Source: Novosphingobium sp. 9 (GTDB lineage: Bacteria > Pseudomonadota > Alphaproteobacteria > Sphingomonadales > Sphingomonadaceae). Taken from it: DNA of 64,000 nt. Where the stretch lies: NCBI RefSeq assembly GCF_025340265.1, contig NZ_CP022708.1:1321076-1385075 (forward strand). Direction: 5' to 3'. Within the stretch, counting starts at the first letter, position 1, and every line of letters starts with the position of its first letter. This document shows, piece after piece, positions 34,270 to 42,756 of this stretch. Made by a program: the position numbers and the translations under genes. Below the pieces are notes generated by a model that did not search any database, was not told the DNA's origin, and was given only the letters and a program-made list of their open reading frames with translations.

Positions 34270-34306
34270 CCGTCTCGCGCATCTTCTAGGGATTGATGCG
34301 AGACGG
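34270..34306 (+). terminator. Hairpin after the TonB receptor gene
   Basis: CCGTCTCGCGCATC pairs with GATGCGAGACGG apart from a 2-base bulge, 34 bp past the receptor stop and ending just before the RNase H-like gene. No T-run follows. Confidence 0.45.
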
Positions 34307-34320
34307 CAGGGGCGTGAACG

Positions 34321-34704
34321 ATGACGCGGCGCAGGGTAAAGGTGTTCTTCGACGGCGGCGCGCGCCCCAACCCCGGACCGAGCGAAGCCGCCGTGGTGGT
34401 GCGCGGCGAGGTCCATCTGTTCGATGACCCCACGCGTGTCGACAACAGCGATGCCGAGTGGCGCGCGCTCCTCCATGCGCTCGAACTCTCGCAGAAACTT
34501 GGCCTGACCGACGTGGAACTCATCGGTGACGCCCGCGAGATCATCGACAAGGCGAACCTTGCACTCACCACCGGCATCGCGACGAACCCGCATGCCGCCC
34601 GGCTGCTGGCGCTCGCCGCCGAGAGCCCACCAGCCCGCATCGGCTGGATCAAGCGCGAGCAGAATCTCGCCGGCATCGCGCTGGCCAAACGGCATCCGCG
34701 TTAG
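34321..34704 (+). CDS. RNase H-like domain protein
   Basis: A 127-residue protein with a single RNase HI-type fold. Acidic residues expected at the active site are seen in VFFDGGARPNPGPSEAA (Asp), SDAEWRALLHALELS (Glu) and ELIGDAREIIDKAN (Asp). It is shorter than RNase HI and lacks its basic protrusion, resembling the small family often annotated as reverse transcriptase-like proteins. Nuclease activity on RNA/DNA hybrids is plausible but untested. An unknown gene starts 9 bp downstream, suggesting co-transcription. Confidence 0.8.
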   Translation: MTRRRVKVFFDGGARPNPGPSEAAVVVRGEVHLFDDPTRVDNSDAEWRALLHALELSQKLGLTDVELIGDAREIIDKANLALTTGIATNPHAARLLALAAESPPARIGWIKREQNLAGIALAKRHPR

Positions 34705-34713
34705 GAAATCAGA

Positions 34714-35367
34714 ATGCATGAGCAGGAAATGCGAACGACTGTTAATGCCGCGATGCTTGTCGCAGCATTCCCGGCCACCTATGAAATTCCGGCTCAGGAA
34801 GCCGGTGCCGTAGCGGCAGAGCTCTTCGCACCTCGCCAATGGACGGAGTTCATTTCGCTTCGTTGCGGGACGGAAACGATCGCGATTCCAGCACGCCTGC
34901 ATTTCATCAGGGCTGACGACGGTCCGCTATCCACAAACGGCTCCACAAACGACGAGGCTTGGCTTCTTCTGCGCGCCTTGCAAACGCGCAGCAACGATGG
35001 GTTCGAGCGCCAGCGCGCGACACGCGATCTTCTCGCGGCTCCTCAACCCTGGGCAGCGCCGTTCCTCCTCCTGCTGATGGGGGAATATATCGTCGAGATA
35101 CTGGAAGACATATTGAACGCCATGTCGCCGGAACTCGAACAGATGTTGCGTGCCTGCATCGCCGAGAACGAAACGTTCTGGGCCACGATCAAACGGAGGA
35201 TCGCCAGCTACTGGAACGTATACTACCGCCATGCTGCCGGGAATCAGGGGCGCAAACACTGCCTTTGGGCCGACTATCCCGGCTTTCACCTGATCCGCCT
35301 GCTGGAAGCGCGCCCTTTCGCCACGCGCGCAGGTCTCCTCACTGCTTCATCGACAGGTTCCAGCTGA
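34714..35367 (+). CDS. Hypothetical protein
   Basis: A 217-residue protein that I do not recognise. The ATG at 34714 has TTAGGAAA upstream and lies 9 bp after the RNase H-like gene. No signal peptide is seen. Segments include an amphipathic helix (PAQEAGAVAAELFAPRQW), a hydrophobic stretch (AAPFLLLLMGEYIVEILEDI) and a Tyr/Trp-rich C-terminal part (IASYWNVYYRHAAGNQG). Codon use is less G+C-biased than in the neighbours, hinting at recent acquisition. Its 3' end overlaps the end of the convergent transporter gene by 29 bp. It may work with the RNase H-like protein. Confidence 0.6.
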   Translation: MHEQEMRTTVNAAMLVAAFPATYEIPAQEAGAVAAELFAPRQWTEFISLRCGTETIAIPARLHFIRADDGPLSTNGSTNDEAWLLLRALQTRSNDGFERQRATRDLLAAPQPWAAPFLLLLMGEYIVEILEDILNAMSPELEQMLRACIAENETFWATIKRRIASYWNVYYRHAAGNQGRKHCLWADYPGFHLIRLLEARPFATRAGLLTASSTGSS

Positions 35368-37021
35368 CCAGCACGCGCCAGTCGTTGTCGAAGCCTGCCA
35401 CCGGCAGGTTCCACGGCTTGGCGAGTTCGAGGCCCAGCTTCGCGCGGCGGTTCCAGTCCACGCGCACGCCGCCGCCCCAGCTGCCCAGCGTCAGCCGCGT
35501 CCTGAGGTAGGGGTAGCGCTCCAGATACGTGGTGCTGCCATAGTCGATGAAGGCATAAAGCTCGCTCGCGCCGAAGGCCTTGGAGCTTTTCTGCAAGGGC
35601 AGCCACGCCAGTTCGCCGGACCCTGCATAACCGCGATCGCCGTTCAGCAGGCCATCGTCGAAAGCGCGCCCGAACGTGTCTCCGCCCAGCGTGAAGCGCT
35701 GCGCGGCGGGCAGCGGATCGCCGGTCCAGCGCGCCTTGCCCGAAACCCGCACGACCACTGCCTTGCCGACCACGCGCACAGCCTCTCCGGCCACGTCGTA
35801 GTACCGGAAATGATCGGTGCCGACGAGCGGGTCGACATGGGCAGAGCCGGGATCGAACCCTTGCGTGATCGCGGCCTGTATCGCGAGCACCGAGTGCGTC
35901 TCGTTCATCCGCCACAGCGCCGAGGCCTTGGCCGCGAACGTGCGTTCCGCCGCGATGGTCGAGCCGAAGCTGGCATTGTTGGAATCGAGGAAGTCGACAC
36001 CGCCCGCCAGTGTCAGGTTGCGCCGCGCGGAGCGGATCAGGGGATAGCTCAGTTGCACGCCCGCCGCATCGGCGTTGCCGGTGATGTCGGTGCCCTTGGG
36101 TTTGGTGTCGAGATGGGCATAGGTCACGCTGGCGGTCAGCCCGTCGGCCCCGATCGGTGCGGAGTAGGCCGCCGTGCCATAGCGCAACTGCCTGAAATCG
36201 GCCGAGGCCGTGGCATTCACCGTCAGCGCATCGCCCGGCGTCAGCACGCTGTAGGCCCGCCCGGTGCCGGTGAACACGCCGTCCTTCACATATGTCGCGG
36301 TGCGGCTGGAAAACCCGAAGCCGAGCGTGGGGCGGGCCGGGATCAGATCGAGATCCAGCATCACCCCGCCCGGATCGCTCGCGCGCGTCAGCGACGAGTT
36401 GGCCTTCAGGCCCGGAATGTCCTGCACCAGCCCCATCGACCGCTCGAAGCGCGCGCGCGTCAGCGGACGGGCGTGCGGCAAGGGCTCGACGATGCGCTTG
36501 ACGAGGTCAGTAGGCCGACCGCCGACCTTCCCACCGCGCATCTTGCCCCGGATCGTGACCCCGGAAATATGCCCCTCGGCGATGGCGATCTTCACCACGC
36601 CGCCTGCAAAGTCCTGCTGCGGAATGGCCAGCGTGAACAGCGCAACGCTCGATTTCGCATAGGCCTTGCTCATCGCCGCCGCGAGGTCCTTGAGCGTCGC
36701 GGTAGAGGCCGGGCGGCCAACGAAGCCCTGCGCCGTGTTCGCCACGCTGCGCGGCACGCCGGGGCCGATGAAGCGGATCTCGCGGATCGTCACGTCCGGG
36801 CGGCCACCGGATTCCACATGCTCGGTCGGCTTCGGCGTCGCATCGGGCAGCGGCGTCTGCGGAACGTCGATACGATCGCGACCGGTCGGGGCGAGCGGTC
36901 CGGGCTGGGTCATCGCCCCGCCGGGCTGGAGGGCTGCCGCAGCGGTGGCGGAATGCGGCGCGGTCAGGAGCAGGCCGCCTGCCACGCAGAGCGCGGCGCG
37001 GTGCCGGTAAGGATAGAGCAT
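35339..37021 (-). CDS. Two-partner secretion outer-membrane transporter (ShlB/FhaC/HecB family)
   Basis: A 560-residue TpsB-type Omp85 protein: a signal peptide (AALCVAGGLLLTAPHSATAAA), a proline-rich linker, a POTRA domain (about residues 75-150, VTIREIRFIGPGVPRSVANT), a second POTRA-like region, and a 16-strand barrel ending in DWRVLVSWNLSMKQ. Barrel signatures such as RFTLGGDTFGRAFDDG and ERYPYLRTRLTLGSWGGG fit the ShlB family. Such transporters export one cognate protein. No filamentous TpsA gene is nearby. The gene just upstream in the same direction encodes a collagen-like lipoprotein, which is the obvious candidate partner. Confidence 0.85.
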   Translation of the reverse strand: MLYPYRHRAALCVAGGLLLTAPHSATAAAALQPGGAMTQPGPLAPTGRDRIDVPQTPLPDATPKPTEHVESGGRPDVTIREIRFIGPGVPRSVANTAQGFVGRPASTATLKDLAAAMSKAYAKSSVALFTLAIPQQDFAGGVVKIAIAEGHISGVTIRGKMRGGKVGGRPTDLVKRIVEPLPHARPLTRARFERSMGLVQDIPGLKANSSLTRASDPGGVMLDLDLIPARPTLGFGFSSRTATYVKDGVFTGTGRAYSVLTPGDALTVNATASADFRQLRYGTAAYSAPIGADGLTASVTYAHLDTKPKGTDITGNADAAGVQLSYPLIRSARRNLTLAGGVDFLDSNNASFGSTIAAERTFAAKASALWRMNETHSVLAIQAAITQGFDPGSAHVDPLVGTDHFRYYDVAGEAVRVVGKAVVVRVSGKARWTGDPLPAAQRFTLGGDTFGRAFDDGLLNGDRGYAGSGELAWLPLQKSSKAFGASELYAFIDYGSTTYLERYPYLRTRLTLGSWGGGVRVDWNRRAKLGLELAKPWNLPVAGFDNDWRVLVSWNLSMKQ

Positions 37022-37140
37022 ATCAGGGGTATCCCGTTGTTCGGGAAAGAGAATGTGCGACCGGCCCTGGCGCGGGCGGGATGGGGGGTGAAGGGCCCGT
37101 GAAAGGACCGGTCGCAGCAGGAAACGTCAGGCAGCAGGCC

Positions 37141-38189
37141 TCAATGGCTGCCGCTGAGCGCCCCCAAGGTGTTGCCGACAGCCGTGCCGACGGTATTGAG
37201 TGTCGTGCCGACGAGGCCGGTTCCGGTCCCTGTCGTGGTGCCGCTGGTTGCGGTCAGGCCGCCGGTCACGCCACTGAGCGTACCCGTCAGCGATCCGGTG
37301 GCCGAAGTGCCGCCCGCAGAGGCGCTGCCGCCCGCTGTCGCGCTGGTTCCCGACAGGCCGGAGGTGAGCGTGGAGGTTACGCCCGTCACCGCCGTCAGCA
37401 CACCGCCGACCGGGTTGGTCGTGCCCGACGCACTGCCCAGCAGCGTGCCCGATTGCAGGTTGGTGCCCGGCGCGATGGTGAGCAGGCTGCCGTTGCTGGC
37501 AACGCCCACCGTCAGCAGCGAACCGTTCGCCTGCGTGGGCGAAAGCAGGCTGGCCTGGATCGCGGGGTAACGTTGGCGGAGCCGATCGCCGCAGTCTGGC
37601 CGATCGTCACGTTGACAAGCTGCCCCGGTGCGGCGGTCAGCCCGTCGACCAGATATTGCTGGCCTTGCCCGGTCTGCACCAGCGCCACGCCGGTCTGCTT
37701 GACCACCCCGATCACCGTGCCGACCAGATTGCTGCCGGTGGGATCTGCGGCATCGACGACTTCGGCCAGCTTCAGGCCCTGATCGGCAACCACGTTGACC
37801 AGTTGGCCGGTTTTCACCTCGACCGTGGAAATCACCGGATTGATGTTGCTGGGATCGCCGGTGTTCGCGAGCAGCCCCGTACCGGCGACACCGCCAGAGC
37901 CGACCAGACCGCCGGTCGCGATCACGTTGGTCAAGGCAAGGCCAGTCCCGTTCGATCCATTGGAGCCGTTAGATCCGTTGGAGCCGTTCGAGCCGTCGGA
38001 CCCATTCGAGCCGTTAGATCCATCCGATCCGTTGGAACCGTTAGACCCATCTGAGCCGTTCGAGCCGGTCGCGCCGGTAGAACCGACGCTTGCGACACGG
38101 TAACTTCCCGAGGATTCGCAGGCCGACAGCATAAGGCAGGCCGCGCCGAGAAGCAGGACGGCACGGGGTGCAATTCTTGGCGTCATCAT
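37141..38189 (-). CDS. Collagen-like repeat lipoprotein, frameshifted as read
   Basis: A protein of ~349 residues starting at the ATG at 38189 (GAGAGGAC upstream). The lipoprotein signal ends in CLMLSAC with lipidated Cys24. Residues ~36-80 are Gly-Ser-Asn/Gly-Ser-Asp triplets (GSNGSDGSNGSNGSDGSNG), a collagen-like Gly-X-Y pattern without proline. A central domain follows (TGQLVNVVADQGLKLAEV; GTVIGVVKQTGVALVQTGQG), then a Ser/Thr/Gly-rich tail. The frame breaks at the GGGG at 37564-37567. One more base restores NVTPAIQASLLSPTQANGS. It lies 119 bp upstream of the TpsB gene, likely in one operon. The role is unknown; surface display or biofilm adhesion is a guess. Confidence 0.75.
37946..38083 (-). 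repeat. 9-bp tandem repeats encoding Gly-Ser-Asn/Asp triplets
   Basis: About fifteen imperfect copies of a 9-bp unit (on the plus strand of the type GAGCCGTTC, GATCCGTTG, GACCCATTC) lie inside the lipoprotein gene. Units differ mainly at wobble positions, which shows selection on the protein. Length variation by slippage is expected. Confidence 0.8.
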
Positions 38190-38529
38190 CGCTTTTGTCC
38201 TCTCAACTGAACCACTGGCCCCACCCCCGTGACGGAATGTCCACAGCACACACTAGGGAAACAGCATTGGAGCGCGATTAAGCCTGCAAAGGGGCGCAAA
38301 TGAGGGTTTTGCGTGGCTCCAGCGCTCTGGGCATCGCGCTGCAATCCTCTGCGACAGGCCGCAACATGCACTTTTGAACGCTCCATTTCGGAGTGTTCCC
38401 GATTTTACGCAGATTGCCGCGGTGCCGGGCCGGGATCGGCGCGCCCGACTCATCGTGCCCCGCCTTCGCTTGGCGCGACGCGCTGCGTCGGCTAGAGGCG
38501 CGCAACCCGTTTCCAAGATCGAGCCTTCC

Positions 38530-39123
38530 ATGCAGCCAGCCAAAGACCTCCTCCAGCTCAGCCAGCGCGTCGCGGCAAGCCATGGCTGGGCAGCGGCGAA
38601 AGCGTTCAAGGGCTGGCGCTGGAGCGAGGCCGATCAGGCCACGATCGCCAGTACTGCGACCGCGCTGCTCAAGGTCTTTCCCGGCAGCCATGGTCACGAA
38701 GCCGCGCTGAGCGCCGCGCTCGCCGTGCAGCTGGAACGCCAGCTGGGCGCGCCGGTGCAACTGGTCGCAGGCACGCTCAGCCTCGATGGCGTGCCGGTGA
38801 TCGGCGATCGCCAGACGTTCGACGGCCCCGCTGTCTTTTCGCAGGACGAACCCGACTTTGCAGGGCATCTGTGGGTCATGGCGGGCGGCCATGTCATCGA
38901 CATCGCCCTGTTCCGTCTGGCCGCCTCGCCCGAATGTCCGCCCGAGCTTGCCCGCCATGTCCATCTGGCGTTCGGTCAGGGCAAGGGCCTCTATGCCGAC
39001 CGCTGGCGCGGCGCGAAGCGCTCCGGCCTCTCGTGGGAGCCGCAATACGTGCTGAGCGAGGCGGAAGTCACCGGGCTGATGGGCACCGCCTTCCGCCTGA
39101 TGACGGCGGCGAAGGAAGGCTGA
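38530..39123 (+). CDS. Hypothetical protein
   Basis: A protein of about 197 residues from the ATG at 38530 (an earlier in-frame ATG at 38374 lies in poorly coding sequence). The middle contains FDGPAVFSQDEPDFAGHLWV followed by GGHVIDIALFRL, a His-Val-Ile-Asp pattern that resembles papain-like or transglutaminase-like folds where a Cys, His and Asp cooperate. However, no obvious catalytic Cys is placed before it, so this is only a hint. It has no signal peptide. A GST-like gene begins 2 bp after its stop, so the two are one transcription unit. Confidence 0.65.
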   Translation: MQPAKDLLQLSQRVAASHGWAAAKAFKGWRWSEADQATIASTATALLKVFPGSHGHEAALSAALAVQLERQLGAPVQLVAGTLSLDGVPVIGDRQTFDGPAVFSQDEPDFAGHLWVMAGGHVIDIALFRLAASPECPPELARHVHLAFGQGKGLYADRWRGAKRSGLSWEPQYVLSEAEVTGLMGTAFRLMTAAKEG

Positions 39124-39125
39124 GC

Positions 39126-39763
39126 ATGACGCTGCCGGTGCTCTACAGCTTCCGCCGGTGCCCTTACGCAATGCGGGCGCGGCTGGCGCTGGCGGTTTCC
39201 GGCTTCGCCTGCGAACTGCGCGAGATCAAGCTATCGGCCAAGCCCGAGGCGATGCTGGCGGCCTCTCCCAAGGGCACTGTGCCGGTCATGATCTTGCCCG
39301 GTGGCGCGGTGCTCGAACAGAGCCTCGACATCATGCATCACGCGCTCGAAGCCCACGATCCCGAGCGCTGGCTGGAACGCCGGGACGAGGCGCTGATCGC
39401 CCGCAACGACGGCGCCTTCAAGCACGACCTCGACCGCTACAAGTACCCCGAGCGGCACGATGCCGATGCCGCGACGCATCGCGCTGGGGGCTGGCCTTCC
39501 TGTCCGATCTGGAAGCCCGGCTCGGCACCGCACCCTTCCTCGACGGCGGAACGCGCGGGTTCACCGATGCCGCGCTGATGCCCTTCGTGCGCCAGTTCGC
39601 CGCCGTCGACACCGCATGGTTTGCCGCGCAAGCCCTTACGCAAGTCCAGCGCTGGCTGAACGACGCCCTCGCCGCGCCTCTGTTCGCCACCGTCATGCTG
39701 CGCGTACCGGCATGGGCGCCGGGCGACGAAGCTGTGATCTTTGCGGGCCCTCAGGCGGCGTAG
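39126..39763 (+). CDS. Glutathione S-transferase-like protein, frameshifted as read
   Basis: A protein of ~212 residues with a thioredoxin-fold N-terminus starting VLYSFRRCPYAMRARLALAV, where CPYA is an omega-class or glutaredoxin-like active site. KGTVPVMIL supplies the cis-proline, and a helical C-terminal domain follows. The frame breaks in the five-G run at 39486-39490. A sixth G joins THRAGG to LAFLSDLEARLG. It probably conjugates or reduces glutathione mixed disulfides. It is co-transcribed with the preceding hypothetical gene. Confidence 0.82.
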
Positions 39764-39835
39764 ACAAGGTGGCGTCCGCTGGGTGAGCGAGATGGGTGGA
39801 TTCCGGAACGACCACTTTCAGAGGCCGGATGGACG

Positions 39836-40186
39836 TTAACTGACGTGGCGCGGACCATCCCGATAGGTCCATGTTCGTAGTAGAGCAAAAGCTAGGGCGA
39901 CGAGGAACAAGCCCATTATAAGATACCCGATCCATGAAGGCACGTTTGATCGAGTGTTCAAAAGCCAGACTACAAGGTTCGCCGAGGACCAAAGCAACAA
40001 AGAGGGGAATGACATTCCTCTAAACACGGAAATCCAACCGGCACGTTCGCCGATGTAGATCGCAATGAGAGGGACGAGAGCAAAGCAGAGCCATGGGCTT
40101 GCAAGGTCATGGACACCTAGTTCGTCTAGAAGAAAGACCCCTCCTGCATAAACGCAGGCTAGCCCTCCCAACTTAAGTCTGTTCAT
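39836..40186 (-). CDS. Small membrane protein of unknown function
   Basis: A protein of ~116 residues with three or four membrane helices (LGGLACVYAGGVFLLDELG; WLCFALVPLIAIYIG; SFPSLLLWSSANLVVWLL; IGYLIMGLFLVALAFALL) and a basic C-terminus. The start is uncertain: ATG at 40186, or GTG at 40294, which would add 36 unremarkable residues. Neither has a strong ribosome site. Base composition is AT-richer than the neighbours, which suggests a foreign origin. Confidence 0.5.
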   Translation of the reverse strand: MNRLKLGGLACVYAGGVFLLDELGVHDLASPWLCFALVPLIAIYIGERAGWISVFRGMSFPSLLLWSSANLVVWLLNTRSNVPSWIGYLIMGLFLVALAFALLRTWTYRDGPRHVS

Positions 40187-40317
40187 CCAACTGGAATGCA
40201 CTGCAGCCTCTTGAGTCACATACTGTATCGTTGGAATGACAGCTGTGGAGAGACCCTGCAATCTGGAAAGATGTCCGATAGGGGGCGTTTGCACATCTAC
40301 ACTGCCTTAGCTCACCC

Positions 40318-41709
40318 CTAGCCGCACACCTCGGACAAAGCCGTCGCGATCACACCCAGCGCGTGATCGCTGGTCTGGGCGACATTGAAGCGCGCAAAGC
40401 CGCCGGCGCTCTGGCTGGGGCTGAACACGTTGCCCGGTGCCAGGATCACATCGTGCGCGAGGCAGGCGCGGGCGAGCGCGGCACCGTCGGTGCCGGTCGG
40501 CAGACGACACCACAGGGCATAGCCGCCACCCGGATCGCCCTGCGACGCAATGCCGATCTGCGCCAGCCTCGCCGCCATCTGCCGTCGCGCGGGGCCAAGC
40601 CTGCGGCGCAGGTCCTCCATGTGCCGCCGATAGCTGCCGCTGGCCAGCACATGGCTGACGACGCCCGATGCCAGCGCATCCGGCCCGCCGAAGCTGGTCG
40701 CCAGCTGGAGGTCGGTCAGCGCCGCGATCCATTCGGGCCGCGCGGCGATATAGCCGCAGCGCAGCGCCGCCGAGAGCGTCTTGGAAAAACTGCCGATGCG
40801 GATCACGCCCGAAAGCCCGTCAAGCGCGGCCATCGTCGGCGCGCCGGGGGCGAAATCGGCGTAGATGTCGTCCTCGACGATAACCATGCCGTGCGCCGCC
40901 GCAATCGCCGGAAGACGGTGCGCGGTGACAAGACTGAGCGTGCCGCCGGTCGGATTGTGCAGGCTGGAATTGGTGATGTAGAGGCGCGGCCGCTCGCGCG
41001 CGACGATCTCCTCGAACACCTCTGGATCGGGGCCGGTCGCGCCGAACGGTACGCTGACCGTGCGAACCTTGTGGACCGCGAGAAGCGCCTGAAAATTGAA
41101 GTAGCACGGATCGTCGAGCAGCACCGCATCGCCGGGGCGCAGCAGCAGGCGGCATATCAGGTCGATGGCGTGGCTGCCTGATCCGGTCAGCAGGATCTGC
41201 CCCGGATCGCAGACCAGCCCCTCGCCTGCGAACCGCAGCGCGATCTGGCGACGCAGCACCGGATCGCCCGCCGTGGTGCCATAGGCGGCCAGCGCACCGG
41301 GCTGTCGGCTCACTTCGCGCAAAGCCTTCTGGAGCGCCCCGTGCGGCAGCCAGTCTGCCGGCAGCCAGCCACAACCGGGACGGTCGCTGGCGGCCGGACT
41401 GTCGAGCGACTGGCGCGAAACCCAGAACGGATCGATGGCATGGTCGCGCCCCGCCGTCTGGGCGGACGGGCTCTGCGGCGCGGTGGCAAGGTGGCTGACG
41501 AAAAAGCCCGAACGCGGCACCGCCTCGATCAGCCCTTCGGCAACAAGCCGGTCGTAGGCCTCCACCACCGTCGCCGGAGAGACGCCGAAGCTCTCCGCGC
41601 TGCGCCGGACCGAAGGCAGGCGATCGCCCGCGCACAGCAGCCGCGTGGCGATCCGCGAGCGGATGCCCGCCATCACCCGGCCCGTCTGCGTGCGGTCTTG
41701 CATGGCCAT
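40318..41709 (-). CDS. MocR/PdxR-type transcriptional regulator (GntR head, aminotransferase body)
   Basis: A 463-residue fusion of a GntR winged helix (RLPSVRRSAESFGVSPATVV) with a fold-type I aminotransferase domain. The latter shows ILLTGSGSHAIDLICRLLL, DDPCYFNFQA, NPTGGTLSL, an Asp in VIVEDDIYADF, and the PLP lysine in RIGSFSKTLSAALRCGY. Such regulators sense amino-acid or pyridoxal compounds rather than catalyse. The ATG at 41709 has GGAAGGGA upstream. It is divergent from an EamA exporter, its probable target, across 107 bp holding an inverted repeat. Confidence 0.88.
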   Translation of the reverse strand: MAMQDRTQTGRVMAGIRSRIATRLLCAGDRLPSVRRSAESFGVSPATVVEAYDRLVAEGLIEAVPRSGFFVSHLATAPQSPSAQTAGRDHAIDPFWVSRQSLDSPAASDRPGCGWLPADWLPHGALQKALREVSRQPGALAAYGTTAGDPVLRRQIALRFAGEGLVCDPGQILLTGSGSHAIDLICRLLLRPGDAVLLDDPCYFNFQALLAVHKVRTVSVPFGATGPDPEVFEEIVARERPRLYITNSSLHNPTGGTLSLVTAHRLPAIAAAHGMVIVEDDIYADFAPGAPTMAALDGLSGVIRIGSFSKTLSAALRCGYIAARPEWIAALTDLQLATSFGGPDALASGVVSHVLASGSYRRHMEDLRRRLGPARRQMAARLAQIGIASQGDPGGGYALWCRLPTGTDGAALARACLAHDVILAPGNVFSPSQSAGGFARFNVAQTSDHALGVIATALSEVCG

Positions 41710-41730
41710 CTGTATCCCTTCCTGCACCAG

Positions 41731-41750
41731 TACAGAACATGATATCTGTA
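41731..41750. promoter_or_regulatory. Inverted repeat TACAGA-N8-TCTGTA, candidate MocR operator
   Basis: A perfect 6-bp inverted repeat with an 8-bp spacer lies in the gap between the divergent regulator and exporter genes. CTGTATC also recurs at 41710-41716 and 41746-41752. The link to this regulator is inferred from position. Confidence 0.45.
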
Positions 41751-41816
41751 TCGCACTGTGTCTGGCCTGCAAAGCTGCAAAGCAGGAAAAGCGCCCCGTT
41801 GAAGAGGACGCGAGCC

Positions 41817-42754
41817 ATGCAGAATACCGCACAGACACCAGTTCATCGGGCAACAGGCCATCGGGCAACAGCCCCGCTGGCGACATCCCCCGGACATCAT
41901 CCCGTCAGGGCCTGCTCAACGGGCTGCTGGCGGTGGTGATCTTCAGCGGCTCGATGCCGGGAACGCGCGTGGCGGTGCTGGGCTTCACGCCCTTGCTGCT
42001 GACAAGCCTTCGCGCGCTGATCGCGGGAGCGCTCGCCGCGCTGATGCTCGCGCGGTTTCGCCAGCCCGCGCCCGACGCGCGCCAGTGGCGCCAGCTGGCG
42101 GTGGTGGCGCTGTGCTGCGTGATCGGCTTTCCACTGATCTCGGCACTTGCGCTCCAGCACATGTCCGCCGCGCGATCGCTCGTGTTCATGGGCCTTCTGC
42201 CGCTCAGCACCGCGACCTTCGGGGTGATCCGCGCGGGCGAGCGCCCCTCCCCCGCGTTCTGGCTGTTCGCGCTGACGGGCGCGGCGGCAGTGGCCGGTTT
42301 CGCGCTGACGAAGAACGCCGAATCCTCGCTGCTCGGCGATGCGCTGATGATCCTGTCCATTATCGTGTGCGGCCTCGGCTATGCCGAAGGCGCGATCGTC
42401 ACCCGGTCGCTCGGCGGCTGGCAGGTCATCAGCTGGGCGCTGGTGATGTGCATTCCACTGGCGCTGGCAGGCGTGATCGCGTTCTGGCCCGCGCAGGGAC
42501 TTGGCCCCGTACCGCTGCAAAGCTGGATCGGCCTTGGTTATGTCTCGGTATTCTCGATGCTGATCGGCTTCATCTTCTGGTATCGCGGACTGAGCCTTGG
42601 CGGCATTGCCAGCGTCAGCCAGTTGCAGCTGCTCCAGCCGTTCATGGGCCTGGGTCTTGCCGCGCTGTTGCTGCACGAGCAGGTCGGCCCGGCGATGCTG
42701 GGGGTGATGGCACTGGTCGTCGGCAGCGTGGCGGGCGCCAAGCGCTTCGCCTGA
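41817..42754 (+). CDS. EamA-family exporter, frameshifted near its start
   Basis: A ~312-residue, ten-helix drug/metabolite transporter made of two EamA repeats (LLNGLLAVVIFSGSMPGTRV opens helix 1; the second repeat begins at SLLGDALMILSIIVCGLG). The ATG at 41817 has GAAGAGGA upstream. Its frame joins the transporter frame only if the five-C run at 41887-41891 is really six C, giving TSPRTSSRQGLLNGLL. It probably exports an amino acid or related metabolite under the divergent MocR regulator. Confidence 0.85.
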
Positions 42755-42756
42755 CC

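Noticed and set aside
37946..38083. CRISPR-like array
   Set aside because: The 9-bp units are contiguous, in frame and encode Gly-Ser-Asn/Asp triplets. There are no spacers or cas genes.
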